A DNA stretch of 64,000 bases, taken from positions 1,178,001-1,242,000 of the forward strand of contig NC_013169.1 in NCBI RefSeq assembly GCF_000023925.1, read 5' to 3'. Every line of letters begins with the position of its first letter. Within the stretch, counting starts at the first letter, position 1. Shown piece after piece: positions 26,552-35,169 of the stretch. Position numbers and translations under genes: made by a program. The DNA is from Kytococcus sedentarius DSM 20547 (lineage in GTDB: Bacteria; Actinomycetota; Actinomycetes; Actinomycetales; Dermatophilaceae). Under the pieces are notes generated by a model, which did no database searches, was not told where the DNA came from, and worked only from the letters and a program-made list of their open reading frames with translations.

Positions 26552-27202
26552 TCAGCGCACCCCGGCGGGCCGGAACTGGATGCTGACGCGGGGGCCCGTG
26601 CGGTGGTGTTCCTTGGGGACCGCGTGCTCCCAGGTGCGTTGGCAGGAGCCGCCCATGACCACGAGGTCGCCGTGGCCCACCTGCAGCGTGCGGGTGGCGC
26701 CGCCGCCCCGGGGGCGCAGCAGCAACCGGCGGGGTGCCCCGGTGGACAGGATCGCGACCAGGGTGTCGTGGGTCGCCCCACGGCCCACCCGGTCGCCGTG
26801 CCAGGCCACGGAGTCGTGCTCGTCGCGGTACAGGCAGAGCCCGGCGGTGGTGAAGGGCGGCGCGCCGGCCTCCGCCGCGTAGTGGGCCGTCAGGGCCTCG
26901 CGGGCCTCGCGCAGCACGGGGTGGGGCAGGGCCGCTCCCGGCCCGTAGAAGCGCAGCAGGCGCGGCGTGTCCACCACGCGGTCGTACATGCGCCGGCGCT
27001 CGGCCTGCCAGGGGACGGTGGTCACCAGCTCGGCGCACAGCTGTTCAGAGCCCGTCAACCACCCCGGCCGCACGTCCACCCACGCACCGTCGGTCAGGTG
27101 CTGCCGGACGACCGCGCCCGCCAGGGAGCGGAGTCCGAGCGTCGTCTCCTGGTCGAACAAGGACCCCTGGGTTGCGGCCGCCACCGCCTGTCGTACGAGC
27201 AT
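26552..27202 (-). CDS. alkB: AlkB-type 2-oxoglutarate/Fe(II) dioxygenase
   Basis: AlkB removes methyl groups from 1-methyladenine and 3-methylcytosine in DNA or RNA by oxidation. The 216-residue protein has the iron ligands in VAWHGDRVG (HxD) and a distal His in the LQVGHGDLVVMGG segment. The 2-oxoglutarate arginine is in VSIQFRPAG at the C terminus. It lies on the opposite strand between era and recO. TAGTCT lies 6 bases before ATG 27202, so it has its own leaderless promoter. No Ada-type partner gene is nearby. Confidence 0.9.
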   Translation of the reverse strand: MLVRQAVAAATQGSLFDQETTLGLRSLAGAVVRQHLTDGAWVDVRPGWLTGSEQLCAELVTTVPWQAERRRMYDRVVDTPRLLRFYGPGAALPHPVLREAREALTAHYAAEAGAPPFTTAGLCLYRDEHDSVAWHGDRVGRGATHDTLVAILSTGAPRRLLLRPRGGGATRTLQVGHGDLVVMGGSCQRTWEHAVPKEHHRTGPRVSIQFRPAGVR

Positions 27203-27208
27203 GCGTGC

Positions 27209-27214
27209 AGACTA
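27209..27214 (-). promoter_or_regulatory. -10 element for leaderless alkB
   Basis: TAGTCT on the minus strand, 6 bases from ATG 27202. It is divergent from the recO start at 27266. Confidence 0.5.
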
Positions 27215-27265
27215 GTACACAGGGCCGAGAGCGTGCTCGGGCGACCCGCGCGGCACAATGGGGGA

Positions 27266-28105
27266 ATGCCCCTCTACCGCGACGCCGCCATCGTGCTGCG
27301 CACGCACCCCCTGGGTGAGGCCGACCGCATCGTGACCCTCTTGGGCCACCAGCGGGGCAAGGTGCGGGCCGTGGCCAAGGGGGTGCGGCGCACGCGCTCC
27401 CGGTTCGGTGCGCGGCTCGAGCCGGCAATGGTGGTCGACGTGCAGTGCTACGAGGGCCGCACCCTCGACACGATCACCCAGGCCGAGGGGCTGGCGGCCT
27501 ACGGCGAGGCGATCGCGCGGGACTACCCCCGGTGGGTCTGCTCCACGGTGATGTGCGAGACCGCTGACAGCCTGGTGGACGAGGGGGAGACCTCCCCGCA
27601 GCAGTTCCGCCTCCTGGCCGGGGCCCTGTCCGCCCTGGCAGTGGGCCAGTGGCCCGCCGACCTCCTGCTGGACGGGTACCTGCTGCGCGCCATGGCGATC
27701 GCCGGGTGGCCGATGATGGCGCGCGACTGTGCGCGGTGCGGCGCTCCCGGCCCGCACCGCGCGTTCCACGTGGCCGCCGGGGGAGCGGTGTGCCCCAGCT
27801 GCCGGACGGCCGGCGCCGAGGCCCCGCACCCGGACAGCTTCACGATGCTGCACGCGCTGGGGGAGTCCGACTGGGGCACGGTCCGTGGTCTGCTGGGTGG
27901 CGCCCGGTCCGATGCGTGCCGGCGCGAGGTGCACTCCCTGGTGACCGGGCACGTGCAGTGGCACACCGAGCGCAACGTCCGCTCGGTGCGGCACCTGGAC
28001 CTGGAGGACCTGCTCTCCCGCGAGCCCAGCAGCGGACCCGCGGCCGCCCCCGACCAGACAGCCCCCGACCAGCCCGTCCCGTCCCACACCACCCCCGGAG
28101 CCTGA
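27266..28105 (+). CDS. recO: DNA repair protein RecO
   Basis: RecO anneals SSB-coated DNA and loads RecA with RecR. The 279-residue protein starts [23 protein letters not shown], has an OB-fold N terminus with [11 protein letters not shown], and a zinc finger [14 protein letters not shown] with CPSC. The last 25 residues are Pro/Asp-rich. CACAAT (27254-27259) ends 6 bases before the ATG. uppS starts one base after the stop. Confidence 0.95.
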   Translation: MPLYRDAAIVLRTHPLGEADRIVTLLGHQRGKVRAVAKGVRRTRSRFGARLEPAMVVDVQCYEGRTLDTITQAEGLAAYGEAIARDYPRWVCSTVMCETADSLVDEGETSPQQFRLLAGALSALAVGQWPADLLLDGYLLRAMAIAGWPMMARDCARCGAPGPHRAFHVAAGGAVCPSCRTAGAEAPHPDSFTMLHALGESDWGTVRGLLGGARSDACRREVHSLVTGHVQWHTERNVRSVRHLDLEDLLSREPSSGPAAAPDQTAPDQPVPSHTTPGA

Positions 28106-28106
28106 G

Positions 28107-28901
28107 ATGTCCCACGCCGACCCCTACCCCCACCCCTCGGGGGCCCGCCCGCCCGCGCTGGCCCCGCAGGAGCTGCCGCAGCACGTGGCGGTGGTGATGG
28201 ACGGCAACGGTCGCTGGGCCAACGAGCGCGGGTTGCCGAGGACCGCGGGCCACGAGGCGGGGGAGGCCGCGCTGCTGGACGTGGTGGCCGGGGCGATCGA
28301 GGCCGGCGTGCCGAACCTGTCGGCCTACGCGTTCTCCACCGAGAACTGGCGTCGGTCGCCCGAGGAGGTGCGTTTCCTGATGGGCTTCAACCGTGCGGTG
28401 ATCCGCCGCCGGCGAGACCAGCTGAACGCCTGGGGGGTGCGGATGCGGTGGATCGGCCGCCGCCCGCGGCTGTGGCGTGGGGTCATCAAGGAGCTCGAGG
28501 CCGCCGAGCAGATGACCCGTGACAACGACCGGCTCACCCTGTACTTCTGCGTGAACTACGGTGGGCGGGCCGAGCTCGTCGACGGGGTGCGTTCGATCGC
28601 GCAGGAGGTGGCGGCCGGTCGGCTGACCCCTGGCGGCATCACCGCAGCCACCATCACCAAGCACCTCTACGACCCCCGGATGCCGGACGTCGACCTGTTC
28701 CTGCGCAGTTCGGGCGAGCACCGCACCAGCAACTTCCTGCTGTGGCAGAGCGCCTACGCAGAGCTGGACTTCCCCGAGACCCTCTGGCCGGACTTCGACC
28801 GCCGCCACCTGTGGGCCGCGCTGGAGCGCTACGCCGGGCGGGACCGCCGGTTCGGGGGAGCGGTCGACCGCCCTCAGGAGCAGTCGGAGCAGCGTCCGTA
28901 G
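28107..28901 (+). CDS. uppS: Isoprenyl transferase (undecaprenyl/polyprenyl diphosphate synthase)
   Basis: This cis-prenyltransferase makes the lipid carrier for peptidoglycan and other glycans. The 264-residue protein shows [19 protein letters not shown] with the catalytic Asp, [10 protein letters not shown], and the C-terminal [20 protein letters not shown] and [10 protein letters not shown] motifs. ATG 28107 follows the recO stop directly. Its last 28 bases overlap the end of zur on the other strand. Chain length cannot be read from sequence. Confidence 0.95.
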   Translation: MSHADPYPHPSGARPPALAPQELPQHVAVVMDGNGRWANERGLPRTAGHEAGEAALLDVVAGAIEAGVPNLSAYAFSTENWRRSPEEVRFLMGFNRAVIRRRRDQLNAWGVRMRWIGRRPRLWRGVIKELEAAEQMTRDNDRLTLYFCVNYGGRAELVDGVRSIAQEVAAGRLTPGGITAATITKHLYDPRMPDVDLFLRSSGEHRTSNFLLWQSAYAELDFPETLWPDFDRRHLWAALERYAGRDRRFGGAVDRPQEQSEQRP

Positions 28902-29263
28902 ATCTCGATGGTGTGCGTGGGCTCGGTGAACCCGTGCTCTCGAGCGATGGTCTCGGTCCACTGCTCCACCACCGGCCCGTCGATCTCCACGGCCGTCCCG
29001 CACTCGCGGCAGAGCAGGTGGTGGTGGTGCTGCGGGGTCCTGCAGGCCCGGTAGAGCGACTCACCGGTCTCGGTGAGGATCGAGTCCACCTCGCCGGCCT
29101 CGTCGAAGGTCTGCAACGCCCGGTAGACGGTGGCCAGGCCGACCTTGTGGCCGTCGCGCCCCATCGCGGCGTGCAGTTCCTGGGCGGCCACGAAGTCCTC
29201 GCGGGCCGTGAGCGCCTCCAGGATGGCGAGCTGCTGGCGGGTGCGCCGCACGGCGGTGGTCAT
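28874..29263 (-). CDS. zur: Zinc uptake regulator Zur (Fur family)
   Basis: Zur represses zinc uptake genes when zinc is plentiful. The 129-residue protein has an N-terminal winged helix ([21 protein letters not shown]), then the metal region [11 protein letters not shown] and a second CxxC near the end (GRCSDCS), which form regulatory and structural zinc sites. It is the last gene of the znuACB-zur operon, and its ATG overlaps the znuB stop (ATGA). A Zur box at znuA implies autorepression. The end overlaps uppS tail to tail by 28 bases. Confidence 0.93.
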   Translation of the reverse strand: MTTAVRRTRQQLAILEALTAREDFVAAQELHAAMGRDGHKVGLATVYRALQTFDEAGEVDSILTETGESLYRACRTPQHHHHLLCRECGTAVEIDGPVVEQWTETIAREHGFTEPTHTIEIYGRCSDCS

Positions 29264-30252
29264 CGGGCCTCCTCGGCATCGAGCGGTCGTTCGTCGTAGT
29301 GCCCCGCGTGGGGGTGGTGCAGGTGGTCCCCGTGAAGGTAGTCCACGTGGTCGCCGTGGGGGACGGGGGTGTGGCCACAGTCCGGGTGGTGCTCGTGCTC
29401 GTGGTGCTCGTTGGTGGTGGCGCGCCGGTGGCGGCCGATGCGCACCCGGTGCATCACCTCGGTGGCGACGATCACCGCGGCGTAGATCGCCACGGTGACC
29501 AGCACGATGGTCCCTCCGGAGGGGAGGTCGTGGCTGTAGCTGAGGGTCACGCCGCCCACGGCCGAGACGGCACCGATGGCGATGGCGCACCACCACGCGG
29601 CCGCGAATCCGCGGGTGAGCCGCTGGGCCGCTGCGTTGGGCACCACCATCAGGGCCGAGATCAGCAGCAGCCCGACCACCCGCATCGACATCACGATCGT
29701 CACCGCCACCAGGGCGGACAGGAGCATGTTCAGCGCGGTCACCGGGAGCCCCTGGGAGCGGCTGTACTCCTCGTCCTGCGCCACGGCGAACAGCCGCGGA
29801 CGCAGCAGCGTGGTGGCCGCCACCACCACCAGCCCGAGGACGGCGAAGGTCACGAGGTCCGCGCGTGTGGTGGTGGTGATCGCACCGAACAGGTAGTTCT
29901 CCAGGCCTGCTCCACCTGCGGCCGGGCTGGTGCTCAGGAGCACCACACCCAGCGCGATGCCCGCGTGCAGCATCAGCGCGATCACCACGTCGCTGCCGGT
30001 TCCGCCGCGCGCGCGGAGCGTCTCGATGAGGAGGGCCGCGGCGACCGCGACCACCAGGGCCGACCAGACGGGCTGCGTGTGCATCACCAGCCCGATGCCG
30101 ACGCCGGCCAGGGCCACGTGGCCCAGCGCGTCGCCGATCATGCTCAGCCCGCGCTGCACGATGAAGATGCCCACCATGGGGGCGACGACGCCGACGAGCA
30201 GCGCGGCCAGGAGGGCGCGCTGCATGAACTCGAACTGGAGCATCTCAGCCAT
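29260..30252 (-). CDS. znuB: Zinc ABC transporter permease ZnuB
   Basis: This is the membrane subunit of the zinc importer. The 330-residue protein has about eight hydrophobic segments with ABC-3 family features (FIVQRGLSMIGDALGHVALAG and SMRVVGLLLISALMVVPNAAA). After the last helix it carries an unusual His/Asp-rich cytoplasmic tail of about 55 residues with many HH and HxH pairs (NEHHEHEHHPDCGH). The tail may bind zinc inside the cell. The start overlaps the znuC end by 8 bases. Confidence 0.95.
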   Translation of the reverse strand: MAEMLQFEFMQRALLAALLVGVVAPMVGIFIVQRGLSMIGDALGHVALAGVGIGLVMHTQPVWSALVVAVAAALLIETLRARGGTGSDVVIALMLHAGIALGVVLLSTSPAAGGAGLENYLFGAITTTTRADLVTFAVLGLVVVAATTLLRPRLFAVAQDEEYSRSQGLPVTALNMLLSALVAVTIVMSMRVVGLLLISALMVVPNAAAQRLTRGFAAAWWCAIAIGAVSAVGGVTLSYSHDLPSGGTIVLVTVAIYAAVIVATEVMHRVRIGRHRRATTNEHHEHEHHPDCGHTPVPHGDHVDYLHGDHLHHPHAGHYDERPLDAEEAR

Positions 30253-30931
30253 GCGGGGCCTCCATCGCGCGGTCGTCGGTCAGGCGCCCCCCGGTCAGGG
30301 TGAGTACACGGTCCAGGGCGTCGGCCAGGGGGTCCAGCTCGTGCGTGACCACCAGCATCGTCAACCCTCCCTGGCCCAGTCGCCGCAGCAGGTGGGCCAG
30401 CAGGCGCTGGTTGGCCAGGTCGACCCCGGCGGTCGGCTCGTCCAGGATCACCAGGTCCGGCTGGCTCACCAGGGCCCGGGCCAGCAGGGCCCGCCGACGT
30501 TGACCCCCGGAGAGGTCGGCGAGGTTGTGGTGCAGGCGGTCGTCGAGCCCGACGTCCGCCGCCGCGCGCGCCGTTGCCTCCCGGTCGGCGCGGCCGGGAC
30601 GGCGCCACCAGGGGAGGGCGGGGACGCGCCCGGCCAGGATCACCTCGCCCACGGTGGCGTGGATCCGGTCGGCGACCGTGTGGTGCTGCGGGACGTAGCC
30701 GATGCGGGTGCGGTCCTGGAGCTGCCGCAGGGGCGTGCCCAGCAGGGTCGCCGTGCCGGCCAGGTGGTCGTTGAGCCCGAGCAGCCCCCGGGCCAGGGTG
30801 CTCTTGCCGGACCCGTTGGGGCCAGTCAGGGCCACGCTCTGCCCGGCAGGGATGCGGAGGTCCACCGGGCCGACAGCAGGGTGCCCGTCGTGCCCGTAGA
30901 CCGCGCCGTCGAGTGTCAGGGCCTCTCTCAT
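30245..30931 (-). CDS. znuC: Zinc ABC transporter ATP-binding protein ZnuC
   Basis: This is the ATPase subunit of the zinc importer. The 228-residue protein has Walker A GPNGSGKST, the signature LSGGQRRR, Walker B LVILDEPTAGVD and the switch His in VVTHELDPL. It is coupled to znuA (ATGA overlap at 30928-30931) and to znuB. Confidence 0.95.
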   Translation of the reverse strand: MREALTLDGAVYGHDGHPAVGPVDLRIPAGQSVALTGPNGSGKSTLARGLLGLNDHLAGTATLLGTPLRQLQDRTRIGYVPQHHTVADRIHATVGEVILAGRVPALPWWRRPGRADREATARAAADVGLDDRLHHNLADLSGGQRRRALLARALVSQPDLVILDEPTAGVDLANQRLLAHLLRRLGQGGLTMLVVTHELDPLADALDRVLTLTGGRLTDDRAMEAPHG

Positions 30932-31947
30932 GCGCAGTCCTGGCCGGCCCGCAGGGTCTCCGCGTTCGCGCGCATCAGGCCCACGTAGTCCTCGGCGGCC
31001 GAGCTGTCCGACAGACCGGCCACCGGGTCGAGGACCTCCACCGTCGTCCCCGTCTCGGCAGCCAGTGCCTCGGCGTTGTCCTGCGGGGTCAGGGGCTCGG
31101 CGTAGATGGTGGTCACCCCGGCCTCCCGCACCACCCCGGTGAGCTCCGCCAGCCGAGCGGGGGAGACCTCTGCCCCGTTGGCGATCCCGGCCACCCCCAT
31201 CTGGTGGAAGCCGTACCGCCCGCTGAACCAGGCGTAGGCCTCGTGCCCCACCACCAGGTCGGTGATCTCGCAGGAGGCAAAACCCTTCGCGAGCTCGTCA
31301 TCGAGCGCCTCGAGCTCCTCGGCGTAGGCCTCGGCGTTGCGGCGGTAGTCGTCCGCGTGGTCCGGGTCCTGCTCGGCGAGCCGCTCCCCGGTCGCCCGGG
31401 CCGCCTTCGCGTAGGTGAGGGGGTCCAGCCAGAAGTGCGGGTCCACCCCGCCGTGGTCGTGGCCCTCGTGCCCGTGGTCCGCGTGGTCGTCGTGGCCCTC
31501 ACCCTCGTCCTCGGCGTGGTCGTGCTCCTCGCCCTCGCCCTCGGCTTCACCCTCCGGAGGGCCGGCCTCGAGGTCCACGGCCTCGGCGACGTCCCAGGAG
31601 TGGTCACCGGCCACGGCGTCGACGGCGGAGTCCAGTGCGGGCTGCATGGTCTCCAGGTACACCACGAGGTCGGCCTCCTGCAGCTGCCCGGTGGACTTCG
31701 GGGTCATCTCCAGGTGGTGGGGATCGGTGCCCGAGGGAGTCACCTGGGTCACCTCGACGTGGTCGCCTCCCACCTTCTCCACCAGGTGGGTCAGCGGGAA
31801 GAGGCCGGTGGAGACCGCCATCGCCTGGCCGGCGTCGGACCCGCCGTCGGCCTCGTCGCCGCACCCCGCGAGCACGAGGGTCGCCGCGAGGGCGCCGGCC
31901 CCCCATCGCGACAGGGGGGAGGTGGGACGGAGTGAGTGACGGGGCAT
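30928..31947 (-). CDS. znuA: Zinc-binding lipoprotein ZnuA
   Basis: This is the solute-binding subunit that captures zinc outside the cell. The 339-residue protein has a lipoprotein signal with lipobox LVLAGC (Cys about residue 29), [15 protein letters not shown], metal His in TDPHHLEM, a long Glu/Asp/His-rich loop (about residues 130-165), then DPHFWLDPL and [13 protein letters not shown]. The His-rich loop marks zinc rather than manganese carriers. ATG 31947 lies 7 bases after a GAGAAT -10 and inside the Zur box, so the mRNA is probably leaderless. Confidence 0.95.
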   Translation of the reverse strand: MPRHSLRPTSPLSRWGAGALAATLVLAGCGDEADGGSDAGQAMAVSTGLFPLTHLVEKVGGDHVEVTQVTPSGTDPHHLEMTPKSTGQLQEADLVVYLETMQPALDSAVDAVAGDHSWDVAEAVDLEAGPPEGEAEGEGEEHDHAEDEGEGHDDHADHGHEGHDHGGVDPHFWLDPLTYAKAARATGERLAEQDPDHADDYRRNAEAYAEELEALDDELAKGFASCEITDLVVGHEAYAWFSGRYGFHQMGVAGIANGAEVSPARLAELTGVVREAGVTTIYAEPLTPQDNAEALAAETGTTVEVLDPVAGLSDSSAAEDYVGLMRANAETLRAGQDCA

Positions 31948-31961
31948 GACAATGATTCTCA
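31947..31961 (-). promoter_or_regulatory. Zur box over znuA start
   Basis: TGACAATGATTCTCA (plus strand) is a near-palindrome matching the TGANAATNATTNTCA form of Zur sites. It covers the znuA -10 and the first base of its start codon. Confidence 0.8.
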
Positions 31962-31983
31962 GGTAGCCGAGAACTGTTGTCAA
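31955..31983 (-). promoter_or_regulatory. znuA promoter
   Basis: On the minus strand, TTGACA (-35, 31983-31978), a 17-base spacer, and GAGAAT (-10, 31960-31955) lead to ATG 31947 after 7 bases. The -35 is a perfect consensus. Confidence 0.75.
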
Positions 31984-31995
31984 ACTGCGGCCACG

Positions 31996-32001
31996 TACCC
32001 T
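31996..32001 (+). promoter_or_regulatory. -10 element for leaderless glyS
   Basis: TACCCT ends 6 bases before ATG 32008. It lies back to back with the znuA promoter. Confidence 0.5.
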
Positions 32002-32007
32002 GTGGCC

Positions 32008-33414
32008 ATGGCCAAGAAGACCTCGATCGTCGACACCGTCGTCTCCCTCTGCAAGCGTCGCGGGTTCGTGTTCCCCACCGGGGAGATCTACGGCGGGACC
32101 CGCTCTGCCTGGGACTACGGTCCGCTGGGCGTGGCACTGAAGGAGAACATCAAGCGCCAGTGGTGGCGCACCATGGTGCAGATGCGCGACGACGTCGTGG
32201 GGCTCGACTCCGCCGTCATCCTGCCCACCGCGGTCTGGGAGGCCTCGGGGCACGTCGCCACCTTCACCGACCCGCTCACCGAGTGCCAGTCCTGCCACAA
32301 GCGCTTCCGCGCCGACCACCTCCAGGAGGCCGTCGCCGAGAAGAAGGCTGCCAAGGGGCAGGAGGTGGACCCCGATGACGTCTCCTTCGAGGACATCGCG
32401 TGCGCGAACTGTGGCACCAAGGGGGCGTGGACCGAGCCCAAGCAGTTCTCCGGTCTGCTCAAGACCTACCTCGGCGTCACCGAGGACGAGAGCGGCAAGC
32501 ACTACCTGCGTCCGGAGACCGCCCAGGGCATCTTCACGCAGTTCGCCAACGTCATGACCACCTCGCGCAAGAAGCCCCCGTTCGGCATCGCCCAGGTGGG
32601 CAAGTCGTTCCGCAACGAGATCACGCCGGGCAACTTCATCTTCCGCACCCGCGAGTTCGAGCAGATGGAGCTCGAGTACTTCGTGGCCCCGGCCGAGGCG
32701 CCGAAGTACTTCGACGAGTGGCTCGAGGTCTGCGAGAAGTGGTTCCTCGACCTGGGCATCACCCCGGAGAACATCCGCCGCTACGAGCACCCCGAGGACA
32801 AGCTGTCCCACTACTCCGACCGCACGATCGACCTCGAGTACCGCTTCGGCTTCTCCGGCTCGGAGTTCGGCGAGCTGATGGGTGTGGCCAACCGCACGGA
32901 CTTCGACCTCTCGGTGCACGCCGAGGCCTCCGGGCAGGACCTGTCCTACTTCAACCAGGCGACCGGCGAGCGCTACGTGCCCTACGTCATCGAGCCCGCG
33001 TTCGGTCTCACGCGTGCGCTGATGGCCTTCCTCATCGACGCCTACACCGAGGACGAGGCCCCGAACGCCAAGGGCGGCATGGACAAGCGCGTCGTGCTCA
33101 AGCTCGACCCGCGCCTGGCCCCGGTGAAGGTGGCCGTGCTTCCGCTGAGCCGCAACGAGGAGCTCTCGCCGAAGGCGCGCGAGCTGGCGGCCCAGCTGCG
33201 CCAGTACTGGGACGTCGACTTCGACGACTCGCAGGCCATCGGCAAGCGCTACCGCCGCCAGGACGAGATCGGCACGCCGTTCTGCATCACGGTGGACTTC
33301 GACACCCTCGAGGACGATGCGGTGACGATCCGCGAGCGCGACACGATGAGCCAGGAGCGCGTGCCCCTGGACCAGGTACAGGGCTATCTCGCGCAGCGCC
33401 TCGTCGGCTGCTGA
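32008..33414 (+). CDS. glyS: Glycine-tRNA ligase (homodimeric class II)
   Basis: This enzyme charges tRNA-Gly. The 468-residue protein is the single-chain, eukaryote-like alpha2 form. It has [15 protein letters not shown] at the N terminus, a zinc-finger-like pair (CQSCHKRF and CANCGTKG), class II motif 2 [20 protein letters not shown], motif 3 near [11 protein letters not shown], and a C-terminal anticodon-binding domain. ATG 32008 (MAKKTSIVD) is chosen over upstream in-frame codons because TACCCT lies 6 bases before it. It is divergent from znuA and ends at a strong hairpin. Confidence 0.96.
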   Translation: MAKKTSIVDTVVSLCKRRGFVFPTGEIYGGTRSAWDYGPLGVALKENIKRQWWRTMVQMRDDVVGLDSAVILPTAVWEASGHVATFTDPLTECQSCHKRFRADHLQEAVAEKKAAKGQEVDPDDVSFEDIACANCGTKGAWTEPKQFSGLLKTYLGVTEDESGKHYLRPETAQGIFTQFANVMTTSRKKPPFGIAQVGKSFRNEITPGNFIFRTREFEQMELEYFVAPAEAPKYFDEWLEVCEKWFLDLGITPENIRRYEHPEDKLSHYSDRTIDLEYRFGFSGSEFGELMGVANRTDFDLSVHAEASGQDLSYFNQATGERYVPYVIEPAFGLTRALMAFLIDAYTEDEAPNAKGGMDKRVVLKLDPRLAPVKVAVLPLSRNEELSPKARELAAQLRQYWDVDFDDSQAIGKRYRRQDEIGTPFCITVDFDTLEDDAVTIRERDTMSQERVPLDQVQGYLAQRLVGC

Positions 33415-33425
33415 GCACGGACTGA

Positions 33426-33466
33426 GCAGGAGGGCCGCCGGGTGCACCACCCGGCGGCCCTCCTGC
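33426..33466 (+). terminator. Terminator hairpin after glyS
   Basis: A perfect 19-bp stem GCAGGAGGGCCGCCGGGTG with its complement closes a 3-base loop. It begins 11 bases after the glyS stop and may also serve the convergent lysE unit. Confidence 0.8.
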
Positions 33467-33526
33467 GTCCCGTCGCTCCGAGCGCCCCCGCCGGCGCGCT
33501 CCGCTGCGACGGCACCCGCGAGGTCC

Positions 33527-34147
33527 TCAGCGCAGCGCTAGGCCGATGCCCAGGGCGATCATGACCACGCCGATGAGGGTGTCGAACACCTGCCACGCGC
33601 GGGGGCGGGCGAACACCGGGGCCAGCCGCGCCGAGCCGAAGCCGAGGGCGCTGAACCAGGTGAAGCTCGCCAGGCACAGCCCCGTATAGTACCACCAGCG
33701 CCCGGTCTCGCCGTAGCCGTTGGCCAGACCGCCGAGGATCGTGATGTCCAGGTAGAGGTGCGGGTTGAGCCAGGTGAAGCCCGCCATCGTGAGCAGCGCG
33801 CGCCGCAGGCTGACGGTGGGGGCGCCGGTCGCGGCCGGGGCGGCGGTGAGGGACTCGGTGGACCGGGCGGCCCGCCACAAGCAGCTCAGGCCGTAGCCCA
33901 CGAGGAAGATCGCCCCGCCCCAGCGGACGATGTCCAGCAGCGGTGGCCACCAGGTGAGGACGGCGCCCACGCCCAGGACGGCCCCGCCGATGAGGACGAT
34001 GTCCGAGAGCGCGCACAGGGCAACCAGGGCCCCGACGTGCTCACGCAGCAGTCCCCGCCGCAGGAGGTAGGCGTTCTGCGCGCCGACGGCCGCGATGAGG
34101 CCGATGCCGGTGACCAGCCCGGTGCCCACGAGGGTGAGGATCTCCAT
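33527..34147 (-). CDS. lysE: LysE/ArgO family amino acid exporter
   Basis: This membrane exporter is probably for lysine and/or arginine. The 206-residue protein has six hydrophobic segments and family motifs GAVGAQNAYLLRRGLL-like at the N terminus (here AAVGAQNAYLLRRGLLREH) and FTWLNPHLYLD in the middle. The divergently encoded LysG-type regulator is its usual partner. TAGGCT lies 7 bases before ATG 34147. The frame is open upstream but the MEILTL start fits the family. Confidence 0.92.
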   Translation of the reverse strand: MEILTLVGTGLVTGIGLIAAVGAQNAYLLRRGLLREHVGALVALCALSDIVLIGGAVLGVGAVLTWWPPLLDIVRWGGAIFLVGYGLSCLWRAARSTESLTAAPAATGAPTVSLRRALLTMAGFTWLNPHLYLDITILGGLANGYGETGRWWYYTGLCLASFTWFSALGFGSARLAPVFARPRAWQVFDTLIGVVMIALGIGLALR

Positions 34148-34154
34148 GCCCGCG

Positions 34155-34160
34155 AGCCTA
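34155..34160 (-). promoter_or_regulatory. -10 element for leaderless lysE
   Basis: TAGGCT on the minus strand, 7 bases before ATG 34147. The 80-base gap to lysG must also hold the regulator's operator. Confidence 0.5.
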
Positions 34161-34214
34161 GGAAACACGACGGGCGACCAAGGCATCAGAATCATGAAGG
34201 ATCCTGCGGGACCC

Positions 34215-34220
34215 TAAGAT
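34215..34220 (+). promoter_or_regulatory. -10 element for leaderless lysG
   Basis: TAAGAT ends 7 bases before ATG 34228. It is divergent from the lysE promoter. Confidence 0.55.
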
Positions 34221-34227
34221 CATCTGC

Positions 34228-35169
34228 ATGGACGTCCTCGACCCCGTCGGTCTGACCACCCTGCAGGCCGCCGTGCGGGAGGGCACCTTCGAGCGGGCCG
34301 CCAAGCACCTGAACGTGACCCCCTCGGCCGTCTCCCAGCGGATGCGGGCGCTCGAGTCGGCCGTCGGTGCCGTGCTGGTGAGCCGCACCAAGCCGATCCG
34401 GCCGACCTCGGACGGTGAGGTGCTGCTGTCGCTCGCGCTGCAGTGGTCCCTGCTGCGCCAGGAGGCGGTGGGCCAGCTCACCGCATCGCAGGTGCCGGGC
34501 GGCGGCGCGGGGGCCCGCCAGCGGATCACGGTGCCGATCGCCACCGGAGCCGATGCCCTCGCGCTGGTGCTCCTGCCGGCCATGGCGCAGCTGGAGCGCG
34601 AGGTGCCGGTCACCTTCGAGGTGTTCCGGGAGGACGACGCCCACTCGGTGGACCTGCTGCGCCAGGGCCGGGTGGTGTGTGCCCTGAGCTCCGACACCGT
34701 GCCGGTGCCCGGCCACCGCGCGCAGACCCTGGGGACCCTGCGCTACCTGCCGCTGGCCACGCCCGAGTACGTCGAGCGGTACCTGCCCGAGGGCCCCACC
34801 GCCGAGGCGCTGGCCGACGCGCCGGTGGTCTGCTTCGACCGCAAGGACGACCTGCAGCACGCCTACCTCCGGCGGCTGGTGGAGCAGGACCTCCGGCCAC
34901 CGGTGACCTACGTCCCCGCGAACCGGGAGTTCGAGGAGGCGGTGCTGCTGGGGCTGGGCTGGGGCCTGGTGCCGCAGGGGCGGGTGGACGAGCACCTGGC
35001 CTCCGGGCAGCTGGTCCGCATCGGGCCGGGGTACCGGGACGTGCCGCTGGTGTGGCACCGCCCCCGCATCACCTCGGCCGTGCTGGACGCCCTGGGGGAG
35101 CGGCTGGCGGCCGTGGCCCTCGATGTCGTCCGCGGCGCCGAGGTCTGGGAGAATCGGCAGTCGCCATGA
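34228..35169 (+). CDS. lysG: LysR-type regulator LysG/ArgP
   Basis: This LysR-family protein activates the adjacent exporter when basic amino acids accumulate. The 313-residue protein has the HTH in GTFERAAKHLNVTPSAVSQR (about residues 19-38), followed by RMRALESAVGAVLVSR, and a periplasmic-binding-like effector domain. Divergent pairing with lysE and the LysG/ArgP-like length support the call. Its stop overlaps the dusB start (ATGA), so dusB is on the same transcript. Confidence 0.92.
   Translation: MDVLDPVGLTTLQAAVREGTFERAAKHLNVTPSAVSQRMRALESAVGAVLVSRTKPIRPTSDGEVLLSLALQWSLLRQEAVGQLTASQVPGGGAGARQRITVPIATGADALALVLLPAMAQLEREVPVTFEVFREDDAHSVDLLRQGRVVCALSSDTVPVPGHRAQTLGTLRYLPLATPEYVERYLPEGPTAEALADAPVVCFDRKDDLQHAYLRRLVEQDLRPPVTYVPANREFEEAVLLGLGWGLVPQGRVDEHLASGQLVRIGPGYRDVPLVWHRPRITSAVLDALGERLAAVALDVVRGAEVWENRQSP

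Noticed and set aside
24387-27038. Minus-strand open frame of over 880 codons opposite the CBS protein gene and era
   Set aside because: It is antisense to well-supported genes; only its upstream part overlaps true alkB coding DNA and in a different frame.
34443-35165. Long in-frame extension upstream of dusB
   Set aside because: It overlaps lysG in another frame and is Gly/Ala/Arg-rich shadow; ATG 35166 overlaps the lysG stop as expected.
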